NCBI GenBank assembly: GCA_007449985.2
Contig: VIIQ02000130.1
Coordinates: 186,001-250,000 of the forward strand
DNA length: 64,000 nucleotides
Reading direction: 5' to 3'
DNA from: Desmodesmus armatus
Lineage: Eukaryota > Chlorophyta > Chlorophyceae > Sphaeropleales > Scenedesmaceae
A model generated the notes under the pieces. That model did no database searches. It was not told where the DNA came from and saw only the letters and a list, made by a program, of their open reading frames with translations. Numbering within the stretch: the first letter of the stretch is position 1; each line of letters opens with the position of its first letter. This document shows, piece by piece, positions 41,801 to 50,805 of the stretch. The position numbers were made by a program, and so were the translations under genes.

Positions 41801-44755
41801 GATTGCTTGAAGTGTCATGGTCTCACACCCACACCCACCGCTCCAAGACAGCATGTGCTGCGGGCTTTCTCTGCTGCCCAGTCGCCCAGCTGCACAAAAC
41901 ACTGTTCACATGAAGAACAAACATGTTCATGGTCTCACACCCACACCCACCTCTCCAAGACAGCATGTGCTGTCGTGCCTTCTCTGCCGTCCTGTCGCCC
42001 AGCTGCATAAAGGCCTCGCCAGCTGGGGGCGACAACCCTGGATACCTCAGCTGCTGCTTGATGTACCCTGAGACAACCAACAAACAGCATCGGCAGCAGC
42101 AGCAGCAGCAATGGGCAAGGAGTCAGGGGCATCTGTAGACCCAAAATGAGCAATACAAGTTGGGCTTGTGCAGCTCACTTCGCATCAACCGGCTGCTCGC
42201 ACTGCAGTGCAGCTTGCAATGCCAGGCTCCCCCCCCCCCCGCCCCCAAATCTGAGTGAGTAGCCACAACACACAGCATGGAAGGAGAGGTCTTCAGGCCA
42301 GCACTACAGGCCTGCTGGGGAACGGGTACACGGCTCAGAGACCCAGAGTCACTTGCTATGTGGAGTAGCAACACAACAACACGTGGACAACACCACATAA
42401 AGGTCACCTCCTGGGAAGCAAGAATATTAGGCTTACCCGTGCCTGTGAGCCTCTCCACCACTAGGTGTGCGTGTGATTGCCGGCCGCTGTGCTGCAGCTG
42501 CAGGCGAGCCACCTGAACCAGGCGCAACATATCCTGCACTGTCACTCGCGCGTCTGTGTGCTGACCCCCACTCCACATCATGCCGCCTGCACAGAAAAGA
42601 GGGGGTCCGTTTTTTTTTGGTAAAAATACATGAGCACTGTGGGTCTTGAGCATCCTGTGTGATTGTGTGTCTGTAGGTGCAGCATGTCTTGCACCGCCGC
42701 ACACGTGTCATTGTGCTGTCCACCACTACACATCATGCCGCCTGCAGGGGAAACATGGGAGGAGGGGGGCTGTGCGTGTGAAGTCTGAACCCTGTCTCTA
42801 ACTCAAGGTCTCACCTGACAGCTGCACACCCCTGTGGCTGTTGAATGCCAGGAAGTTCTTCCCTGCCTTGTTGAAAAAGCGCAATTGGGAGGGCTTGAAG
42901 CACAGACCTTCCAGACTGAAGCCAACGGGTGCCCTGCAGACACAGCCAAAGTGGAGCAATAATCACCAGCCTGATAGGCAGCACACACAGGACCTGGGCA
43001 TCTTGCAAGCTTTTCATCCATCTCCTCGCTTTGCAATAGAATGCATCTCCCCCTCCCCACCAACCACAACCATCACTGCCTACCCCCGCCCCCCGCCTTC
43101 CTCAAGCAGAGCCTTGCATGCTGGTGCGCACCACCCCACCTGAAGCCCTCCAGGCTGGCCCCATCCACACATGCGTTTTTAACCACCACCACCACCACCA
43201 CTACCCGCTTAGGCCCCCACCATCATGCCCCCCCCCCCCCCCCCCCCCCTCCGGGACCCCCCACCCCCCGAGCCAGGGGCACCCTGCCCTGCCCACCTGA
43301 GTCCCTTCAAGCTCCTTGTGTCCCCAACCACACACGCAACTGTCAACACCACCACCACTGCTGCTCCCCACCCTCCACCCTACCCCCCACCCGCCCTGCT
43401 CTGCCCACCTGAATCCCTCTAGGCTGTCGGGGTGTACCGCAAAGAACAGGTCAGCCCAGGCCATCATCACACCCTGACCAGTGCCACCCAGCACAGGCAG
43501 TACATTGATGTACACACGCTGATCACCACGGTGCTGCACAGACAAAAAAAGTACAGTGCAGTACAGCACAGCGCATTTCAGTACAGTTCGCTGAACGTAC
43601 ACACGCTGCTCACCACGGTGCTGCAAAGGAACAAGTTCAGACGTGCGCATCATTCCCTCACACCTTTTATCCTTCCTCCACCCCCCCCCCCCTTCTTGAT
43701 GTCCCTCTTTCTCTTCTCCTCAACACCCCCCTCCCCCCCCCCCTAACTCACGTCATGTGACACGCCCAGCAGCGGCACCTTCCTCACTCTCTTGAACACC
43801 CGTGCATCATCGATCGCAGTGAACCCTTCGACTCCCTCCCTGAAGCCGTACACCTCAGAACCATCCAGGGCCAACTCCAAATGGTCATATGTCACACCAG
43901 CAAGTGTGATTGTTGACCCAGCAAGCCCTGACAAATCGGCAATAAGTGCCAGGTCATCTTTGCCACTGAAATCTGCATAGCCTTGGCCCCACTTGAGCAG
44001 AATGCGCCCCGCAATGCCGGCCTGAGTGTGTGCGTGGGGGGGGGGGGGGGCAGGGCAGGGGTAGCAGGAAGGGACACAGGTGGTCACATATGTCACACCA
44101 GCAAGTGTGAATGTTGACTCAGCAAGCCCTGACAAATCGGCAATAAGTGCAAGGTCATCTTTCCCACTGAAGTCGGCATAGCCTTGGCCGCACTTTGACA
44201 GAATGCGCCAGGCGATGCCGGCCTGAGAGGGATTGTGTGTGTGTGTGTGTGGGGGGGGGGGGGGGAGGGACACAGGTGGTGTTATGTCACACCAGCAAGT
44301 GTGTTGCCCTAGTGAGCCCTGACAAATCGGCAATGAGTGCGAGGTCGTCTTTCCCACTGAAATCTGCATAGCCTTGGCCGCACTTGAATAATATGCGCCC
44401 CGCAATGCTGGCCTGAAAGTATGTGTGTAGACAGAGAACGTGCAGCATCACTAGTGTTGATGAGCATTGACTTTGCACAATCTGCAGTCAGACAAAGCTG
44501 CAACCCGACCCACTGATTGGGGACATGCTTAGGTCTGAAGTCACAGGCAAGCCGTATTGTGCTGTGCTTGGGCAATGTTTGAATTGCTACCTACTGCTAT
44601 GTGTAATATTGATTCGCTGCTGCTGTTTGTGCTGCAGATGTTCATTTTGGGGACGCGGCACTCACATATTGCTCCAGCTGCTGGCAGTTGAGTTTCGCCA
44701 AGGGCAGTTGCAGCAGTCGTGTTTCTGCTGGCTCTAGTGCGCAGTCTTCTGACAT
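38819..44755 (-). CDS. Unrecognised multi-exon protein with Gln-rich middle and Ala/Gly-rich insert
   Basis: I cannot name the family. Well-defined exons with compatible phases: 44755-44666, 44021-43752, 43533-43409, 42933-42815, 42586-42437, 42067-41951. After these comes a poorly resolved Ala/Gln-rich part (roughly 41577-41215), then 41148-40881 and 39777-38819. The start MSEDCALEPAETRLL opens an N-terminal region of about 270 residues that looks like a folded domain: GRILLKWGQGYADFSGKDDL, DHLELALDGSEVYGFREGVE, RVYINVLPVLGGTGQGVMMA, FSLEGLCFKPSQLRFFNKAG and ARVTVQDMLRLVQVARLQLQ. Exon 41148-40881 encodes SSDESPAKRIKLEQQ, nuclear-signal-like, then poly-Gln. The last exon has SACSYLGNGLGAAFLQSDYW, a Gly/Ala/Ser insert, and the helical end GKPLVRQQLLEHRDKLQHLH. 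Low-complexity linkers and the basic SPAKRIK motif hint at a nuclear protein; this is inference. Exons 2, 3, 5, 6 and 9 have tandem edge copies. Confidence 0.65.
39830..40650 (-). repeat. Array of copies of the last exon's 5' edge, about 150-bp unit
   Basis: The first 110 nt of the last exon (39670-39777) plus a G-rich intron piece recur with starts near 39838, 39985, 40137 and 40287, and in diverged form near 40566-40650. The four close copies lack one base (CCCAATAG against CCCAGATAG), shifting their reading frame. The oldest copy still reads VVSVCATLVNGLGASFLQSG. Confidence 0.88.
41829..41900 (-). repeat. Copy of unknown-gene exon 6 3' edge
   Basis: Repeats CTCCAAGACAGCATGTGCTG and the following bases of the exon 6 end (41951-42010), again ending in an ACCCAC-type donor complement. 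It lies about 115 nt downstream in gene sense. Confidence 0.75.
42660..42745 (-). repeat. Copy of unknown-gene exon 5 5' edge
   Basis: The region of the exon 5 start (CATCATGCCGCCTGCA at 42576-42590) recurs at about 42730-42745, with related sequence back to 42660. Confidence 0.55.
43085..43320 (-). repeat. Copies of unknown-gene exon 3 3' edge
   Basis: The exon 3 end with its donor (GCCCACCTGAATCCCTCTAG near 43403) recurs near 43295 (GCCCACCTGAGTCCCTTCAA) and near 43135 in weaker form, separated by C-rich runs. A copy of the exon 3 5' edge lies at about 43595-43625. Confidence 0.65.
44080..44410 (-). repeat. Two copies of unknown-gene exon 2 5' half
   Basis: The exon 2 beginning, GRILLKWGQGYADFSGKDDL to GVTY (43880-44021), recurs at about 44085-44222 and 44285-44413. 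Frames are largely intact (WRILSKCGQGYADFSGKDDL; GRILFKCGQGYADFSGKDDL) and 3' splice sites are preserved. Poly-G and (GT)n tracts separate them. Confidence 0.85.
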
Positions 44756-45042
44756 GTTCAATATCTTGTCGGTCTGCTCCAGTTGCGAGTGCAGATGAGG
44801 GGAGGCAGAATGCAATGCAAGGAGCTTAGAGTGCTTGGATCAGTGCTGTTGTCAAGCAGAGACTGCTTGCCACACTTCGTGTCACGAGAGGTCACGCTGA
44901 TCTCACACAGGCAATGAAACACTTTGTGATAGGAATTTGGCCTGTTGAGCCGTTGGACACTATTCAAAAATGACTGATGACGTCGTGAAAGTACGATGCA
45001 TTCCACCGCACATGTGCAGACAACACTAAAAGAAAGTTGGAT
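44756..45042. promoter_or_regulatory. Shared 5' interval of the unknown gene and the symporter
   Basis: About 290 bp between divergent start codons. It must hold both promoters or leaders. No clear element was found. Confidence 0.4.
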
Positions 45043-48000
45043 ATGTTTATTCGGCGTGCACTCGCACAGCCTGATCAACCAGGCCAGATACATTTCAACA
45101 TCGGAAAGCAGATCACTCGGGAGCAGTCCTTGTCCTGTGGCAACGCCAGCGTTGCTGCCATGTTGTTCCCGTGGTTCAACGAAAAGCGGAGGTCTTCAGT
45201 AATCAAACCATGTCAAGTCCTGGTACTTCCTGGGCTCCATGGCCGTCCTGGCTGCTGCTGTTGTGGTCATGGCAGCATTGAAGGTCGATCTGCAATGGTA
45301 CGCAAGCATGAGGGAGAACCTCCGCGTGTTTGTAGAAGCTACATACGTTTACAAAGCAGCGAAGGTTCCGCATATGGCAGATGTGCTCACAAATGCAAGC
45401 ATGGGCATCTATCCACAAATGTGGTCAGAAAGTGCTCTGTGCTGGGGCCCTCCCCACTCCTGCAGCAGTTGCTGATTCACCGCATCTGCTGCATAAATGC
45501 CGCCTCTCTATGCTGTCCCCTGTCTGTCAAACCCCCCTGTAGGTTCTGGATGGTCCTCTTTGCTTTTGTGACAGTCCCATTCGCCCCTGGTGTGCTGACC
45601 CCGTCGGATATTTCCGAGGCGGCTTCGTTTCTGACACCAGCAAAGACGCTTCAAACTGGATCGTGCTCTCCAGTTCCGCATTCGTCAGCTGGATTTTCGC
45701 AAAGGGAATCCTGAACACCTCAACCCTGGGCGCAAGCTTTGGTGTGGTGGGAGGTCTGGCCTATGCTGCATGGTTTGTGGCTTTCTTTTCGGTCGCATTT
45801 GTGGCTTATTTCATGCGAACACGGCATGGCTATCGGTCCCTACCTGAAGCTATTCATGCAAGATACGGCGGCTTTGCGGCGCTGGCATTTGGTTTGGCAG
45901 TGGCGTACAGGTGGATGTTGGGGCAACTGGGCTGTGTGTGTGTGTGGGGGGGGGGGGGGGAGAAGAGTCGGAGGGATGGGTACCTAGTCGCTTGAGGCTG
46001 TTCATGCAAGATTTGGCGGCTTTGCAGCGCTGACATTTGGTCTGGCGGTGGCCTACAGATGGGTGTGGGGGCCAACGCGCGGGGGGGGGGGGGAGAGGGG
46101 GGGGATGGGTAACCAGCTACCTGGGCCCGTTCCTGCAAGATTTGGCGATATTGCGGCCATGGCTTTTGGTTTGGCAGTTGCGTACAGGTAGGCGGGGGGG
46201 GGGGGGGGGACCTCGGGGGGGGGGGCATGGGGAGGCAGTGCGGGCGCCGGGGGGGGCAGGGGCGGGGGCAACACGGGGGGGGGGGGGGGGGTATGCAGCA
46301 GAGGAAGGGAAGAGGGGCATTGCGCAAGATATGGCGATTTTGCGGCGCTGGCATTCGGTCTGGCAGTTGTGCACAGGTGGGCACGGGGCATGGGACACAT
46401 CCAATATGTGTGTGCGGGGCTTCTTGAGGAGGGGACGGTTGGTGGTGCACCAATGTGTGTTGTTGACGGGGGCTTCTGATGTGGGGGTTTAGGGGGCTGT
46501 GGGGCAAGCAGGTTATCCTCTGGCTGGGTGGGGAGGGCAGCTGCCTTCGGTAGCAGCTGCCTTTGGTCTTGAAACCAGCCACAGCAGGTGCATTCTGGAA
46601 TGGAGGGCGCCTTTGTCGTGTGGTTGGACGGGAGGAGGCTGAACCTGCATCCTGTAGCGATGCTGACTTGTGTCTGCTTGCTGTGGAGTTTTAGGGAACG
46701 ATGCTGCATTTGTGGCTGTGCCTTGCAGGTTGGAGCAGGAGGTGTGGAGCAACAGTCTTGTGGTGGCCTCCTTCTACGGCCCAGTGCACAGCACCACTAA
46801 CATGTGCCCTACTAGATTAGTCTGACAATAAAATAAGTATTGAATAGTTTGATTGTGTGTGTACTGCAGGTTGGAGCAGGAGGTGTGGAGCAACAGCTTG
46901 GTGGTGGCCTCTTTCTATGGCCCTGTGCACAGCACCAACTGGTGGTTAGCCGCCATTGTGTCTACTGCCATCCCTGCTTTCTACTGCTTCACTGGGGGGA
47001 TGAGGGCGTCACTCTTCACTGATGTCTTCCAGGTGTGAGGGATGGGGGGGGGGGGGGAGAGGGAGGGGGCTGAGGGGGGGGGTCGGTTTTGGGGGGGGGG
47101 GGTGGTAGCCAGGTCAAGGCGCCAGGGGGTGGGTGGGGAGCAGGAGGTGTGGAGCAACAACCTTAAGGTTGCCTCTTCTATGGCCCTGTGCACAGCACCA
47201 ACTGGTGGTTGCCCGCCATTGTGTCTACGGCTATTTTAGCGTTCTACTGCTTCACTGGGGGAATGAGGGCGCCACTCTTCACTGACGTCTTCCAGGTGTG
47301 AGGGAGGGGCCGGCGGGAGTTGTAATTTTTGGGGGGGGGGGGCGGTGACTGGAGGGGAGGGGTCCTTAGGGGGGGGGGGCAGCAGGTCAAGGCGCCAGAG
47401 GGGGGGGGCTGTGGGGTATCTGTGTGGAGGTCAGCCACCACTGTGTGTCTATGTCTACAGCCTTTGCCGCACTTTACTGCTTCACCGGGGGGATCAGGGC
47501 GTCACTCTCCACTGACGTCTTCCAGGTGTGTCTTGGTGAAAAGAGCCCTTCCATCTGGGTTTGGGCGTATGTTATCTGGGGGGGGGGGGTCCATGGTCGA
47601 TTGGTACTGTGCACTGTGCTCTGTGCTCTGTTTGGTACTGTGCATTATACACTGTGTTGCCGGATGTCAACATTGTGGAAGAATGTACAGCAAGTATCTG
47701 CTTTTGTCTGCATACAGACAGCACAGTAGCACATTTTGGCTCACCACATCACCCCCCCCCCCTGTTCGCTCTCAACGACAGGCTTTGATCAAGGTTGTGT
47801 TCCTCGTGGCCGTGCTAGCCTGTGTTGTGCATTACAGACAGTGGCATATGCCAGACATTGTGGACCAAGGTGTAGCAATGGCCTGCTTTATGTGCAGCAG
47901 CAACCCTTGGCTCGCAACATCACCATCACCCCCCCCCACACACACACACCGTGACACCCACTCCTTCCCCCCGCGCCATCCGCTTGCCCCCCCCCCCCCC

Positions 48001-50760
48001 CCCCCGCCCCCGGGCCCTTGTTCTCTCTCAACCGCAGGCCATGATCAAGGTGTGTTCCTTGTGCTGTGATAGCTGTGGTGGGCAGCAAGGCACCTACAGC
48101 ATTCCACAGCTTCAACAAAGCAGGTACGCACACGGTGGGAATTAGGTACCTTGGTGCTTTAGCCATGTTGTTCAGAGGTGGACAAACGAGAATCCAGAGA
48201 ACCAGGCAGCAGGCGTGTAGTGTACTTTGTGTTTTTTTGTGGTGTGGGGGGGGGGGGGGGGGCTTACAGACAACTAGTTTTGCCCCACACAAGGTTCATC
48301 AGGTTTGTGGTGGGCAGCAAGGCACCAACAGCATTCCACAGCTTCAACAAAGCAGGTACGCACACTGTGGGGGCGAGTTGTCTTTGTGCTTGTTTTGTTG
48401 GCCATGTTGTAAAGACACGAGTCTGTCAGCATCTTGCTCCATCTTCGATGACTTGCCAGTGTCTATGTTTTTGATAGTAACAGCACCACCATGACTGCCT
48501 TGCACCACGCAATGCCACCACTGAACTATTCGTTACTGCTGCTGCTGCCATTATGTGTAGGCTCTTGCAGCCTACCCCCCAGCAGCCCTGCTCTGCAGAC
48601 AAAGCCGGCCTGTGTGTTGCTCAACCCCCAGGCCCTCACGGCCACAGGCAACCTCACCTGCCCTGACAAGGCTGTGGCTACATTCACTGCAGCCAGCTGC
48701 AATACACAGGTGCGTATGTGTGTTCAACACAAGAGTTGCATTGTGTGTGTGGGGGAGGGGGGTTTTCGGGGCGGAGGAGTCACAAGTGGGTGGGGGGAGG
48801 GGGGGTCCGGGGTGAGTGGTGGTGGTGGTGGTGTGTGGTGTGTGTGGGGGGGGGGGGGCACAAGGGGGTGGGGGGGGGGGAGGGTCCGTGGGGAGCGAGG
48901 GGGGAAGGGGGGAAGGCACAAGGACGGGGGGTGGGGAGCGGGGGGGGGGGGGGGGGGGGTAGGCGGTGTTTCGCTCAACCCCAGGCCCTCACAGCCACAG
49001 GCAACCTCACCTGCCCTGACAAGGCCGTGGCTACATTCACTGCAGCTAGCTGCAACTACACAGGTGCGGTTGTGTGTGAGTGGGGGGGGGGGGGGGGGGG
49101 GTGGGGTGAGGGGGGGGGGGGGGTGAGTGAGGAGTGGTGTTTGGGGGGGGGGGTCTTACAAGTTTGGGGGGGGGGGGGGGGGGTCGCTCAACCCTCAGGC
49201 CCTCACAGCCACAGGCAACCTCACCTGCCCTGCAAGGGGGGGGGCTTGTCCTGCTGGTGGCTCCTGGTCAAAACTGAACAAACCCAAGTTCTTCTCCACT
49301 TGTGTACCAGTGCACTCCCCGCTCGCCCCTGACCGACTTTCTGTGCCCTCCATGCCCTGTTTCTTGATCTTCTTGCAGCCATTACAAGCCAGGAAATCTG
49401 TGCCGCTGCTGCCGACACTTGGTCCCCCCCCGCCTGCAAGGTGGCCCAGGCTCCCCCCTGTGCTGCGCTGGAGGCTCCTGGTCACTTTGCAACCCTGTGA
49501 TTTCTTCCAATCCCCGTTCACCCCCCAACCCCCCCCCCCACCCCCCCCACTGTCTTTCTGTGACTCTGCAGCCATCACAAGCAAAGACATTTGTGCCGCT
49601 GCCGCTGGCACCTGGTCTCCACCAGCCTGCAAGGTGTCCCAGGCTCCCCCCTGTGCTGCTGCTGGTGGCCCCCCCCCTCCCCAAACAAAACCTTCTTTTG
49701 CCTATTCTGTGCTCACATTCTGCTTTTTTGTGCTCCTTTTCCTGCCTCCTGTCGTGTGATGCAGCCATCACTAGCAGAGAGATCTGTGCTGCGGCTGTGG
49801 GTACCTGGTACCCACCAGCGTGCAAGGTGGCCCAGGCTCCTCCCTGTGCTGCTGCTGGGGGCTCCCCCCCCCCCCCCCCCCACACACACTTCTCTTTCCT
49901 GCTCCCCGCTCACCCCCTGCTGTCTTTGTGTGCTCTCCCCCCTTCTCCCCCCCCCATGTTATGCTGTCATGCAGCCATCACAAGCAAAGAATCTGTGCTG
50001 CAGCTGCTGGCACCTGGTCCCCACCAGCTTGCAAGGTGTCCCAGGCTCCCGTCTGTGCTGCTGCTGGTGGCCCCCCCCCCCCCCCAAAACACCTCCTTTT
50101 CCCTACTCTGCGCTCACATTTTGCTTTTTTGTGCTCCTTTTTCATGTTTCCTGTCGTGTCATGCAGCCATTACAAGCAAAGACATCTGTGCTGCTGCTGC
50201 GGGCACCTGGTCCCCACCAGCCTGCAAGGTGTCCAGGCTCCCCCCTGTGCTGCTGCTGGTGGCTCCCCCCTCCACACGTGTCTTTTGTGTGGTTCTCACT
50301 CCTTGTTCCCCCTTTCTGTTCATTTTCTTGCAGCCATCACAAGCAAAGACATATGTGCTGCGGCTGCGGGTACGTGGTCAACCCCTCCTGCAAGGTGGCC
50401 CAGGCACCCCCCTGTGCTGCTGCTGGTGGCTCATGGTCCCCCCGTGGCATGTGGACGCTGGAGGGAGGCATGGACATGTTGGTGGTGGGGCTGCTGCAGG
50501 GGGCACTCAGCTACCCCTTCTTTGACCCAGTGCTTACAGGTGGGCAGGTGCTGGGGGGGGGGGGGGGGACATGCGTCAATGAGTTGTGTGTTATAATTAG
50601 CACAGTGATCACTTGTGTGTGTTTGGGAGGGGGACACGCATCAATGGCTTGTGTGTCTGCGTGTGTGTGTGTGTGGGGGGGGGGGGCACTCAGCTACCCC
50701 TCCTTCGATTCTGTGTTGATAGGTGGGTGGGGGTTGGGGGTTGTGCAGTTTTGGTTGGGG

Positions 50761-50805
<45 letters not shown>

